From Geopseudomonas sagittaria (GTDB taxonomy: Bacteria; Pseudomonadota; Gammaproteobacteria; Pseudomonadales; Pseudomonadaceae), in assembly GCF_900115715.1 (NCBI RefSeq), contig NZ_FOXM01000009.1, forward strand, positions 111,456 through 175,455: DNA of 64,000 nucleotides, read 5' to 3'. Below the pieces are notes generated by a model. The model saw nothing but the letters and a program-made list of their open reading frames with translations. It was not told the DNA's origin and searched no databases. Made by a program: the position numbers and the translations under genes. Position 1 is the first letter of the stretch, and the number at the start of each line of letters is the position of its first letter. Positions 37,720-45,747 of the stretch are shown here, piece by piece.

Positions 37720-38169
37720 TCAGTCCCAGCGCCGGGCTGCGCTCTGGTCGCTGTCGCGGCCATCGACCCAGCGTGAGCCTTCGGCCGTGTCCTCGCGCTT
37801 CCAGAACGGCGCGCGGGTCTTCAGGTAGTCCATGATGAAGTTGCAGGCGTCGAAGGCGGCCTGCCGATGGCTGCTGGCGGTGCCGACGAAGACGATCGGC
37901 TCGCCCGGCTGCAGATGACCGACGCGGTGGACGATCTCCACGCCGAGCAGCGGCCAGCGCTGGCCGGCCTGCTCGACGATGCCGGCCAGGGCCTTCTCGG
38001 TCATGCCCGGATAGTGCTCGAGGGTCATGCCGGCGACCTCCTGGCCGTCGTTGTAGTCGCGCACGTAACCGACGAAGCCGACCACCGCGCCGATGCCGGC
38101 GTTGGCGGCGTGCAGCGCCTCCAGCTCGACACCCGGCTGAAACGCCTCGACCTGCACCCGGATCGCCAT
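37720..38169 (-). CDS. moaE: molybdopterin synthase catalytic subunit MoaE
   Basis: Large subunit of molybdopterin synthase, which adds sulfur from MoaD to the precursor. It is 149 residues with IGAVVGFVGYVRDYNDGQEV, LEHYPGMTEKAL, IVHRVGHLQPGEPIVFVG and the C-terminal FIMDYLKTRAPFWKRED, which carries the MoaE catalytic lysines. It starts one base after moaD and belongs to the mobA/moaC-moaD-moaE run. Confidence 0.95.
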   Translation of the reverse strand: MAIRVQVEAFQPGVELEALHAANAGIGAVVGFVGYVRDYNDGQEVAGMTLEHYPGMTEKALAGIVEQAGQRWPLLGVEIVHRVGHLQPGEPIVFVGTASSHRQAAFDACNFIMDYLKTRAPFWKREDTAEGSRWVDGRDSDQSAARRWD

Positions 38170-38170
38170 G

Positions 38171-38419
38171 TCAGCCTCCGGTCACCGGCGGGAAGAAGGC
38201 CACCTCGTCGCCATCGGCCAGCGGCTCGGCGAGGCTGCACAGCTCCTGGTTGCGCGCACACATCAGGCCCTTCTCGGCCAGCACCTGCCAGGCCTCGCCG
38301 CGCGCCAGCAGCTGGCGACGCAGGGCGTCGAGGCTGTCCAGCTCGGCCGACCAGGCCAGGCGCTCGCCGTCGCTGTCCAGCGCCTCGCGGTAGCGGGCAA
38401 AAAAACGCACCTCGATCAT
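38171..38419 (-). CDS. moaD: molybdopterin synthase sulfur carrier subunit MoaD
   Basis: Ubiquitin-like sulfur carrier, 82 residues from the ATG at 38419. It ends in PPVTGG, the terminal double glycine that is thiocarboxylated. The fold pattern [17 protein letters not shown] and [23 protein letters not shown] is that of MoaD. Its start codon overlaps the stop of the upstream mobA-moaC frame (ATGA). Confidence 0.93.
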   Translation of the reverse strand: MIEVRFFARYREALDSDGERLAWSAELDSLDALRRQLLARGEAWQVLAEKGLMCARNQELCSLAEPLADGDEVAFFPPVTGG

Positions 38420-39594
38420 GCCGGCTCCTCCGCACGGTAGTCGCCGCTCTTGCCGCCGCTCTTTTCCAGCAGGCGCACGCATTCGATGGTCATCCCCCGA
38501 TCCACCGCCTTGCACATGTCGTAGAGGGTCAGCGCGGCGATGCTGGCGGCGGTCAGCGCCTCCATCTCCACGCCGGTCTGCCCGGCCAGCTTGCAGCGCG
38601 CGACGATGCGCACGGCGTCAACGCCCTCGGCCTCCAGCTCGACGCGGATGCCGGTGAGCAGCAGCGGATGGCACAGCGGAATCAGCTCGTGGGTCTTCTT
38701 CGCCGCCATGATCCCGGCCACCCGCGCCACGGCGAACACGTCGCCCTTGGGATGGCCGCCAGCGACGATCAGCGCCAGAGTATGCGGCTGCATGCGCACC
38801 AGAGCCTCGGCACTGGCTTCGCGGGCGGTGGCGGCCTTGTCGGTGACGTCGACCATGTTGGCGCGCCCCTGGGCGTCGAGATGGGTCAGCACGGCGGTTG
38901 TCTCGGATGAAACCGGAGGGGCAGACCTAGCAAGAGTCATGCCCGCCGCTGCCGACGTCCGCGAGGGGGACTCTTCGTTGGCCGCGCCCGGCATCGCGCC
39001 GGGCGGAGCGGCCGCCGTCAGCGCCTCGAGCGTATTCAGATTGGCCAGCCGCGGATCGTCCTGCGCGCAGCCCAGCACCTGGGCATCGGCGCCCAGCAGG
39101 AAACGCAGCGGGCTGCGCTCGCCGGCCTGCCAGACGCGCTCCAGCTCGCCCTGCAGGCTGCGCGGAATCATGCAGAACATCGGCTCCCACTGCGCACCGC
39201 GGCGCAGTAGCAGCGGCCGCTGCGGCTCGCTCACCGCCTGGTGACGCATGGCCGAGAGCAGATCGTCGTCGACCTGCGGCGCATCGCAGGGCAACACCAG
39301 CAGCCAGTCATGGCGCATCGCGGCGAGGCCGGCACGGATACCGGCCAGCGGACCGGGGAAGTCATCGCTTTCGTCGCTCACCAGACGGTCGGCCCACAGC
39401 GCGTAGCTCTCGGCGTTGCGATTGCAGGAGATGATCAGGTCGTCGGTCAGCGGCTGGACCCGCTCGCTCATCACCGAGATCAGCGGGCGGCCGGCGAACT
39501 CCACCAGCCCCTTGTCCACCCCACCCATGCGGCGCCCTCTCCCGCCGGCAAGCAGCAGCACGGAACAGGGTGGCAGTTCAGCGGCAGCAGACAT
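38416..39594 (-). CDS. MobA-MoaC single frame: molybdenum cofactor guanylyltransferase joined to cyclic pyranopterin monophosphate synthase
   Basis: One 392-residue frame starts at 39594 with GGAG upstream. Residues 1-193 are Mob[22 protein letters not shown] (nucleotide-binding), [24 protein letters not shown] and the closing ANLNTLEAL. Residues about 235-392 are Moa[20 protein letters not shown], the [29 protein letters not shown] block, and [26 protein letters not shown]. Between them about 40 residues rich in Ser, Thr and Ala use rare codons (AGG, TCT, CCT), unlike the neighbours. There is no stop codon between them. A GTG at 38892 is where a separate MoaC would start, but without a strong ribosome-binding site. 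Confidence 0.9.
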   Translation of the reverse strand: MSAAAELPPCSVLLLAGGRGRRMGGVDKGLVEFAGRPLISVMSERVQPLTDDLIISCNRNAESYALWADRLVSDESDDFPGPLAGIRAGLAAMRHDWLLVLPCDAPQVDDDLLSAMRHQAVSEPQRPLLLRRGAQWEPMFCMIPRSLQGELERVWQAGERSPLRFLLGADAQVLGCAQDDPRLANLNTLEALTAAAPPGAMPGAANEESPSRTSAAAGMTLARSAPPVSSETTAVLTHLDAQGRANMVDVTDKAATAREASAEALVRMQPHTLALIVAGGHPKGDVFAVARVAGIMAAKKTHELIPLCHPLLLTGIRVELEAEGVDAVRIVARCKLAGQTGVEMEALTAASIAALTLYDMCKAVDRGMTIECVRLLEKSGGKSGDYRAEEPA

Positions 39595-39742
39595 GGCTAT
39601 TCTCCAGGCGATAAGTCATTGCTGCGATGTTACACCGCCGCGCCAGCGCCGCCAGCCGACCTGTTCCGCAATATCACTATGCTGGCCTGACGCCCGGCTG
39701 TGGCACCCAGGCTGCGAGTTCATGCCCCCTGCGCCGCCCGGT

Positions 39743-40855
39743 TCAGCCCTCCGGCTGCTCCAGCGCCTCCACCAGCACCTTGAAGAAGCGCGCCGCCTCG
39801 CCGCCGGTGACCACGCGGTGATCGAAGGTCAGCGACAGCGGCATGATCGGATGCACCTCCACCCTGCCGTCGACCGCCACCGGCTCGTCGCGGATCTTGC
39901 CGGCGCCGATGATCGCCACCTGCGGCGGCACCACCACCGGGCTGGCGTAGCGGCCGAACAGGGTGCCGAAGTTGGACAGCGTGAGGGTCGCGCCCATCAT
40001 GTCCTTGGGCGGGATCGAGCGCGCCTTGACCGCCTCGCGCATGCGCCGCATGCCTTCGCGCAGGTCCTCGGCGCTGCGCCCGCCGACGTTGTGCAGCACC
40101 GGCACGAACAGGCCGTCCGGAGTATCCACGGCAATACCGAGGTCGAGGTGATCATGCTGGCGGACGGCCATGGCCTTGCCATCGAACCAGACGTTGAGTC
40201 CCGGCTCGGCGCGGCAGGCCGCGGCGATGGCCTGGGCCAGGCGCACCAGCGGATCGCGCGCCGTCGGCCAGCGGCTGAGGTCGGCGTCCTCGGCCAGCAT
40301 CACCGGCACCACCTCGGCGTGGGCGCGGGCCATGTTCAGCGCCATGCTGCGGCGCACGCCACGCAGGCGCTCGCCGCCGAAGCTGGTACGCACGCTTTCG
40401 GCGGCCGCCTCGACATCGGCGCGGGTGATCAGGCCGTCGCCACCCGAGCCGCTCAGGCCGGCCAGCTCCACGCCGAGCTGACGCGCCAGCTGGCGCACCG
40501 CCGGGGTGGCGCGCGGCGCCAGGTGCTCGCGGGTCGACGGCGCCGCGCCGACGAAGAAGCTGTCGCCCGCCCCGCCCTCGCCGGCCTCCAGCTTGCCGAC
40601 CACTGTGCCGGTGTCCTCGCCCTCGCCCTCGTAGGCCAGCAGCGGCTCGCCGACGTGGAGGATGTCGCCCTCGGCGCCGTAGGTCTTCAGCACCACGCCG
40701 TCGTAGGGCGCCGGAATGTCGACGATGGCCTTGGCGGTTTCCACCGAGACCAGCAGCTGGTCGGCCTTGACGCTGTCGCCGGCCTTGACGTGCCACTCGA
40801 CGATTTCCGCCTCCTGCAGGCCTTCGCCGAGGTCGGGCAGCTTGAAGTGTTTCAT
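39743..40855 (-). CDS. branched-chain/2-oxo acid dehydrogenase E2 (lipoyl acyltransferase)
   Basis: E2 core subunit that transfers the acyl group to CoA. It is 370 residues from the ATG at 40855. The N-terminal lipoyl domain has VSVETAKAIVDIPAP with the lipoylated lysine, a short peripheral-subunit-binding segment follows (ATPAVRQLARQLGVELAGLSGSG), and the catalytic domain ends with LTFDHRVVTGGEAARFFKVL. The usual acyltransferase motif is DHRxxDG; here aspartate is replaced by threonine. It is the last gene of the operon after leucine dehydrogenase, E1 alpha and E1 beta. No E3 gene is linked. Confidence 0.9.
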   Translation of the reverse strand: MKHFKLPDLGEGLQEAEIVEWHVKAGDSVKADQLLVSVETAKAIVDIPAPYDGVVLKTYGAEGDILHVGEPLLAYEGEGEDTGTVVGKLEAGEGGAGDSFFVGAAPSTREHLAPRATPAVRQLARQLGVELAGLSGSGGDGLITRADVEAAAESVRTSFGGERLRGVRRSMALNMARAHAEVVPVMLAEDADLSRWPTARDPLVRLAQAIAAACRAEPGLNVWFDGKAMAVRQHDHLDLGIAVDTPDGLFVPVLHNVGGRSAEDLREGMRRMREAVKARSIPPKDMMGATLTLSNFGTLFGRYASPVVVPPQVAIIGAGKIRDEPVAVDGRVEVHPIMPLSLTFDHRVVTGGEAARFFKVLVEALEQPEG

Positions 40856-40897
40856 GGTTGTTCTCCTCTGCGGTGCGCCCTGCGCACCTGCAATCCG

Positions 40898-40980
40898 TGT
40901 GGGAGGCCCGACCTCGGGGCGATGCTCTTTGCGCCTGGCGGACCGCTGGCCCGCATCGCCGCGAGGTCGCGCCTCCCACA
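40898..40980. repeat. REP-type repeat, family 1, intergenic copy
   Basis: An 83-base inverted-repeat element with outer arms TGTGGGAGGC and GCCTCCCACA, lying between E1 beta and E2. Its sequence, including GGGGCGATGCTCTT and the CGCGAGGTCGCGCC arm, is closely shared with the copy at 58521-58604. Intergenic palindromes of this type are common in Pseudomonas. Confidence 0.75.
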
Positions 40981-41000
40981 GAAGCCGCTCGGCATCACCT

Positions 41001-41987
41001 TCAGGCGTACTCCAGCACCGCGTCGCAGGCGGCGAGGATGTCGCCGACGTCCGGCAGGTAGTACTGCTCCAGGCGGTACAGCGGCGGCGGGATGTCCGGC
41101 GCGGCGACCCGCTGGATCGGCGCGTGCAGGTCGAGCAGCGCGCGCTCGTACAGGCTGGCGGCGATCTCCGCACCCACTCCGCCGCTCTTCGGCGCCTCGT
41201 GGACGATCACGCAGCGCCCGGTCTTGCGCACCGAGGCTTCCAGGGTGTCGAGATCCAGCGGCTTGATGCAGGCGACGTCGATCACCTCGGCGCTGACCCC
41301 GCGCTCGGCCAGCGCACTGGCGGCCTGCAGCGTCTCGTGCACACTGGCGCCCCAGCTGACCAAGGTGAGGTCGCTGCCCTCGCGCAGGGTGAAGCAGCTG
41401 TCCAGCGGCAGGCGGCGGCCGTCGTCGAGCAGCGGCTGCGGGTTCATCCGGTACAGGCGGGTCGGCTCGAGGAAGATCACCGGATCGGGATCGTCGATGG
41501 CCGCCAGCAGCAGGCCGTAGGCGCGCGCCGGCGACGAGGGGATGACCACGCGCAGGCCGGGAATGTGGGCGAACAGCGCCTCGGTGGCCTCGCTGTGGTG
41601 TTCGGGCGCGCGGATGCCGGCGCCCATCGGCGAGCGCAGCACCAGCGGGCAGCTCAGCCGGCCGCGGGTGCGGTTGCGCAGGCGGCCGGCGTGCGACACC
41701 AGCTGCTCCATGGCCGAGTAGATGAAGCCGAGGAACTGGATTTCCATCACCGGCTTGAGGCCCTGGGCGGCCATGCCGATGCTCAGGCCGGCGATCATGT
41801 TCTCGGCCAGCGGCGTATCGATCACCCGCTTGAAGCCGAACGCCTCGCGCAGGCCGAGGGTGGCGCGGAATACGCCGCCGTTGACGCCGATGTCCTCGCC
41901 GAGCACCACCACGTTGTCGTCCTCGGCCATCGCGCGGTGCAGGGCCAGGTTGACCGCCTCCAGCAGGGTGTACTTTTTCTCACTCAT
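41001..41987 (-). CDS. 2-oxo acid dehydrogenase E1 component, beta subunit
   Basis: Thiamine-diphosphate E1 beta subunit, 328 residues from the ATG at 41987 with AAGGAG upstream. It has LGEDIGVNGGVFRAT, DTPLAENMIAGLSIGMAAQGLKPV, EIQFLGFIYSAMEQL and the histidine-rich GAGIRAPEHHSEATEALFAHIPGL, typical of branched-chain E1 beta. Its start overlaps the E1 alpha stop by 8 bases. In P. aeruginosa the equivalent cluster is PA3415-PA3418. Confidence 0.9.
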   Translation of the reverse strand: MSEKKYTLLEAVNLALHRAMAEDDNVVVLGEDIGVNGGVFRATLGLREAFGFKRVIDTPLAENMIAGLSIGMAAQGLKPVMEIQFLGFIYSAMEQLVSHAGRLRNRTRGRLSCPLVLRSPMGAGIRAPEHHSEATEALFAHIPGLRVVIPSSPARAYGLLLAAIDDPDPVIFLEPTRLYRMNPQPLLDDGRRLPLDSCFTLREGSDLTLVSWGASVHETLQAASALAERGVSAEVIDVACIKPLDLDTLEASVRKTGRCVIVHEAPKSGGVGAEIAASLYERALLDLHAPIQRVAAPDIPPPLYRLEQYYLPDVGDILAACDAVLEYA

Positions 41988-43077
41988 GGTCGGCTCCTTG
42001 CGTGCGGCGGGCGATGCGCTCGGCGAACTGCTCGCGCTGCTCGGCCAAGGCCGGCGGCCAGCTGGCATAGACGTACTCGAACACCGACAGCGGGTCCTGC
42101 GCCGCCAGCGCCTCATAGCGCTCGATGGCCTGCTGCAGTTCGGCCTGGCAGGCGGCCACCAGCGCCTGCTCCTGCGTCTCGTCCCACAGCCCGCGCGCCA
42201 CCAGGAAGTTCTGCAAGCGCTTGACCGGCTCCTCGTGCCAGGCCTGGTTGACCTCCTCGGCGCTGCGATAGCGGGTGGCATCGTCGGCGGTGGTGTGGTC
42301 GCACAGCCGGTAGGTGATGCACTCCAGCAGCGTCGGCCCCTTGCCGTGGCGGGCCTGGTCGATGGCGTGGCGCAGACGTTCGACCACCGCGATCACGTCG
42401 TTGCCATCCACCTGCTCGCCGGCGAACCCGGCGCCGATGGCCTTCTGCGCCAGGGTCGGCGCACCGCACTGGATGCGCCGCGGCACCGAGATCGCCCACT
42501 GGTTGTTGTTGACCACGAACACCACCGGCAGCTGCCAGGCGCCGGCGACATTGAGCGCCTCGAGAAAATCGCCCTTGCTGGTGGCGCCATCGCCGCAGGT
42601 GGTCAGCGCCACGCGGTGCTCGCCGCGGATCTTGAACGCGCTGGCTACCCCGCAGGCATGCAGCGCCTGGGTGGCGATCGGCACGCACAGTGGGAAATCG
42701 CCGCGCGCCACCGGGCCCGCATAGGCGCTGCCGCGTTCGTCGCCGCCCCAGTACAGCAGCATCTCGCTCATGCTCACCCCGCGCAGCAGCTGGCTGGCGG
42801 TATCGCGGTAGTACGGCAGCAGCACGTCGTCGTCGCGCAGCAGGGTACCGATGGCGGTGCCGATGGCTTCCTGGCCGAGGCTGGAGGCGTAGGTGCCGAT
42901 GCGCCCGGTGCGCTGCAGGGCGATCACCTTCTGGTCGAACAGACGGGTGCGCAGCATGGCGCGGTACAGCCCGACCAGCCGCGCGCCGTCTTCCGTCCAG
43001 TCGGGCAGCGGGCCGAGCGGTCGGCCCTCGGCGTCGAGGTAGCGGGTCAAGGGCAGCTCGATTCGGTTGTGGGGCAT
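41980..43077 (-). CDS. 2-oxo acid dehydrogenase E1 component, alpha subunit
   Basis: Thiamine-diphosphate-dependent E1 alpha subunit, 365 residues. The cofactor motif is GDGATSKGDFLEALNVAG through VVFVVNNNQWAISVP (GDGx... NN). TGRIGTYASSLGQEAIGTA and ITYRLCDHTTADDATRYRSAEEV are typical of the branched-chain 2-oxo acid type. With E1 beta it catalyses decarboxylation of the branched-chain 2-oxo acid made by leucine dehydrogenase. Confidence 0.9.
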   Translation of the reverse strand: MPHNRIELPLTRYLDAEGRPLGPLPDWTEDGARLVGLYRAMLRTRLFDQKVIALQRTGRIGTYASSLGQEAIGTAIGTLLRDDDVLLPYYRDTASQLLRGVSMSEMLLYWGGDERGSAYAGPVARGDFPLCVPIATQALHACGVASAFKIRGEHRVALTTCGDGATSKGDFLEALNVAGAWQLPVVFVVNNNQWAISVPRRIQCGAPTLAQKAIGAGFAGEQVDGNDVIAVVERLRHAIDQARHGKGPTLLECITYRLCDHTTADDATRYRSAEEVNQAWHEEPVKRLQNFLVARGLWDETQEQALVAACQAELQQAIERYEALAAQDPLSVFEYVYASWPPALAEQREQFAERIARRTQGADHE

Positions 43078-43135
43078 GGCATCCTCCCTGGCACCTGGCG
43101 GTGCGTTGGCGGCCGCGGCTCGGCGGCGCAGCGAC

Positions 43136-44158
43136 TCAGGAACCGTAGATCAGGCGTTCGGCGAGCATGTCGGCCACCCGGGCCGGCGAGCGCTGCTCGG
43201 CCTGCGCCTCGGCATAGATTTCCGTCAGCCGCGCGCCGATCCGGGAAAGGTGGGCGGCAATCTCGGCCGGACTTCGCCCCTGATGTTGCAGGGCGACGAA
43301 GATCAGGCCGCCGGAGTTGATCACGTAGTCCGGCGCGTAGAGGATCCCGCGCGCCGCCAACTGGTCGCCCATCTCCGGGCTGTCGAGTTGGTTGTTGGCC
43401 GCACCGGCGACGGCCGCGCAGCGCAGCTGGCCGACCGTCTGCGGGTTGATCGCCCCGCCCAGGCCGCAGGGCGCGAGGATGTCGCAGGGCATGCCGAGCA
43501 GCACCTCGCTGGACACCGGCTGCGCACCGAGCCGCTCGACCGCCCGCTGCAGGCGCGCCTCGTCGATATCGCTGACCAGCAGCTCGGCGCCGGCCGCCGC
43601 CAGATGCTCGGCCAGTGCGTAGCCGACATGGCCGAGGCCCTGCACGGCGATGCGCAGGCCCTTGAGATCGGCGCTGCCCAGGCGCGCCGCGGCGGTGGCG
43701 CGGATGCCGGCGAGCACGCCCAGAGCGGTGTGCGGCGACGGGTCGCCACCGGTGGTGGTGCTGGTGACGTGGCGGGTGTGGCGGGCGATGCAGTCCATGT
43801 CGGCGCTGGAGGTGCCGCTGTCCACCGCGGTGATGTAGCGCCCGCCGAGCTTGTCGACGAAGCGGCCGAACGCCTCGAACAGCGCCTCGCGGCTGGCCAG
43901 CTGCGGCGGGCTGATGATCACCGCCTTGCCGCCGCCCAGGGCCAGGCCGGCCAGCGCGGCCTTGTAGCTCATGCCGCGGGCCAGGCGCACGGCGTCGCGC
44001 GCCGCGCTCTGTTCGTCGGCGTAGGCCAGATAGCGGCAGCCGCCGAGCGCCGGGCCGAGATTGGTGTTGTGAATGGCGATGATCGCGCGCAGCCCCGTTT
44101 GCGGGTCGCTGGCCAGATGCAGCTCCTCGACGCGCGCGGCTTCCATGGTGGCGAACAT
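43136..44158 (-). CDS. leucine/branched-chain amino acid dehydrogenase
   Basis: NAD-dependent oxidative deamination of leucine, valine or isoleucine, giving the 2-oxo acid used by the E1-E2 complex encoded downstream. It is 340 residues. Glu/Leu/Phe/Val dehydrogenase signatures are NTNLGPALGGCRYL with substrate site glycines, RGMSYKAALAGLALGGGKAVI with the catalytic lysine, and IAVQGLGHVGYALAEHL for NAD. It is the first gene of the operon, with AGGAG before the ATG. The 198-base gap upstream probably holds the promoter. Confidence 0.9.
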   Translation of the reverse strand: MFATMEAARVEELHLASDPQTGLRAIIAIHNTNLGPALGGCRYLAYADEQSAARDAVRLARGMSYKAALAGLALGGGKAVIISPPQLASREALFEAFGRFVDKLGGRYITAVDSGTSSADMDCIARHTRHVTSTTTGGDPSPHTALGVLAGIRATAAARLGSADLKGLRIAVQGLGHVGYALAEHLAAAGAELLVSDIDEARLQRAVERLGAQPVSSEVLLGMPCDILAPCGLGGAINPQTVGQLRCAAVAGAANNQLDSPEMGDQLAARGILYAPDYVINSGGLIFVALQHQGRSPAEIAAHLSRIGARLTEIYAEAQAEQRSPARVADMLAERLIYGS

Positions 44159-44356
44159 GAGACGAACTCCTGACTGGTCGATGAGTCCGGCGTCGTCGGC
44201 AGGATCGCGCCTGGCCCTGCCGCCGCGACGGACACCCCCGTCCGCCTCGACACAGCCGCCTGCGCTGCGCTCCTGCGCGGGAGGACGAACCCCCGCGCGA
44301 CGCTTCTTTCGTCTCAGTATAGGCAGCGCTCGCCCCGCTGCCCGGCGATCAGGCTC

Positions 44357-44809
44357 TCAGCGCAGGTTGGCCGCCAGGCGCGCCAGCCACGGCTCGGCGT
44401 CCTCGGCCGGGGTCACCGTCTCGCTGGCATCCAGTTGCAGTTGCGACTGCACATCGCGCATGCCCAGTTTGAGCAGTTGCGCATGGGCCTGCAGGGCGGC
44501 GGCACAGAAGTTCTCGCCGTAGTCGGAGTCGCCCAGGCCGATCACCGCCAGCGGCCGGCCACGCCAGTCGGGCTGCCAGCCGTCGATCTCGTCGAGCAGC
44601 GCCTGCAGGTCATCCGGCACCTCGCCCATGCCGGTGGTCGAGGTCACCACCAGCAGCGCCTGCGGGTCCAGCGCCAGCAGCGCGTCGAGGCCGATGTCGG
44701 GCAGATGGCGCGCGTCCAGGCCGGCAGCGCGCAGCTGCGCTTCGGCATGGCGGGCCACCTCTTCGGCGGCGCCGAAGGCAGAACCGGAAAGAATGGCGAC
44801 TTCGAGCAT
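44357..44809 (-). CDS. flavodoxin (MioC-like)
   Basis: FMN-binding electron carrier, 150 residues from the ATG at 44809 with GGGAG upstream. It has the flavodoxin start EVAILSGSAFGAAEEVARHAEAQL, VVTSTTGMGEVPDD (second FMN loop) and AVIGLGDSDYGENFCAAA (third loop). It is convergent with nothing downstream and divergent from the LOV gene. A similar flavodoxin precedes folM-folE-folX in P. aeruginosa (PA3435). Confidence 0.87.
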   Translation of the reverse strand: MLEVAILSGSAFGAAEEVARHAEAQLRAAGLDARHLPDIGLDALLALDPQALLVVTSTTGMGEVPDDLQALLDEIDGWQPDWRGRPLAVIGLGDSDYGENFCAAALQAHAQLLKLGMRDVQSQLQLDASETVTPAEDAEPWLARLAANLR

Positions 44810-44928
44810 GGTGGCTCCCGGGCAAAAATGGAAAGCCGCCATTATGCGCCAATGCAGCGTCGCTGCGACGGCATGGCAAGCCGATGGGGATGGATTAGAA
44901 TGCCGCCATCACCTACAGGACAGTCCCG

Positions 44929-45384
44929 ATGATCAACGCCAAGCTGCTGCAACTGGTAATCGACGCCTCCAACGACGGCATCGTGGTGGCCGAACAGGAA
45001 GGCGACGACAACATCCTCATCTACGCCAACCGCGCCTTCGAGCGCCTGACCGGCTATGCCGTCGACGACATCCTCTATCAGGATTGCCGCTTCCTGCAGG
45101 CCGGCGACCGCGCCCAGCCCGGCCTGGAGGCCATCCGCCAGGCGGTGCACGAGCATCGCCCGTGCCGCCAGGTGATCCGCAACTACCGCAAGGATGGCTC
45201 GCCGTTCTGGAACGAGCTGTCGATCACCCCGGTGCTCAACGAGGCCGACCAGCTGACCTACTACATCGGCATCCAGAAGGACGTCACCGAACAGGTCGAG
45301 GCCGAGCAGCGCGTGCGCGAGCTGGAAGCCGAGCTGGCCGCCGTGAAGGCCGAGCTGGAAGCCCTGCGCGCCGGCAAGGCCTGA
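44929..45384 (+). CDS. short LOV-domain blue-light photoreceptor (PpSB1-LOV-like)
   Basis: A 151-residue LOV protein with no effector domain, close by eye to PpSB1-LOV of P. putida. The photoactive cysteine is Cys53 in LYQDCRFLQ, followed by Arg54 and Arg61 for the FMN phosphate, and NYRKDGSPFWNELSITPV with conserved asparagines. A helical tail rich in Glu/Ala/Leu (VRELEAELAAVKAELEAL) can form the coiled-coil dimer typical of short LOV proteins. In P. putida such LOV proteins act with LitR-type regulators on light-induced genes, and here a LitR-like gene lies just downstream on the other strand. Confidence 0.93.
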   Translation: MINAKLLQLVIDASNDGIVVAEQEGDDNILIYANRAFERLTGYAVDDILYQDCRFLQAGDRAQPGLEAIRQAVHEHRPCRQVIRNYRKDGSPFWNELSITPVLNEADQLTYYIGIQKDVTEQVEAEQRVRELEAELAAVKAELEALRAGKA

Positions 45385-45470
45385 GCCCGCCGGGCTACTG
45401 TCAGTCCGCCGCCTGCCGCCCGCGTGCTGGCGCCGGCGCGGGGTCGCGGCCAGCCGTTGCGCGATCCGGA

Positions 45471-45515
45471 AATAAAAAACTCCGGCAGCCAAAGGGTTCG
45501 CGGCGGCTGCCGGAG
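45471..45515 (-). terminator. strong terminator on the minus strand between LOV and the LitR-like gene
   Basis: An 11-bp perfect stem, CTCCGGCAGCC with GGCTGCCGGAG, has a 14-base loop; on the minus strand it is followed by TTTTTTATT. It faces transcripts coming from the regulator side, but lies 230 bases beyond that gene's stop, leaving room for a short separate transcript. Confidence 0.75.
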
Positions 45516-45557
45516 TGCGCAGGCAGAGTGCGGCGTACAGGCTTTCAGGGGGTGGAC

Positions 45558-45625
45558 TGTACGGCGCGCATTTCTGTATAGCTTTTGTATAACAAAATGC
45601 CGTGCACGGCAAGCATTCCTGTACA
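45558..45625. promoter_or_regulatory. cluster of TGTAYA boxes between the convergent LOV and LitR-like genes
   Basis: TGTACG (45558), TGTATA (45575), TGTATA (45586) and TGTACA (45620) lie at spacings of 17, 11 and 34 bases. Two of them sit in a near-direct repeat, CATTTCTGTATAGC and CATTCCTGTACAGC. They resemble the boxes upstream of the regulator and fol genes. Most of this 363-base gap has no other call; a 33-codon minus-strand frame (45545-45646, start MKKYCARCTG, one CxxC) overlaps the boxes and is only a weak candidate. Confidence 0.5.
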
Positions 45626-45647
45626 GCGCGCACAGTATTTTTTCATC

Positions 45648-45692
45648 GACAGCCCGCGGCGTCGCCCGGGGTATGCCCGGGCGACGGCTGTC
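45648..45692 (-). terminator. long hairpin just downstream of the LitR-like gene
   Basis: CGTCGCCCGGG and CCCGGGCGACG form an 11-bp stem with a five-base loop, extended by GACAGC/GCTGTC arms. It starts 55 bases past the regulator stop and lacks a T-tract, so it may be a partial terminator or an mRNA-stabilising structure. Confidence 0.45.
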
Positions 45693-45747
45693 GCACATGG
45701 AATCATGGGCCATCGACCCGGGCAGCCGGGCCGGCGGAAGGCGACCG

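Noticed and set aside
45545..45646. 33-codon frame MKKYCARCTG as a called gene
   Set aside because: No ribosome-binding site and it overlaps the TGTAYA boxes; kept only as part of a finding.
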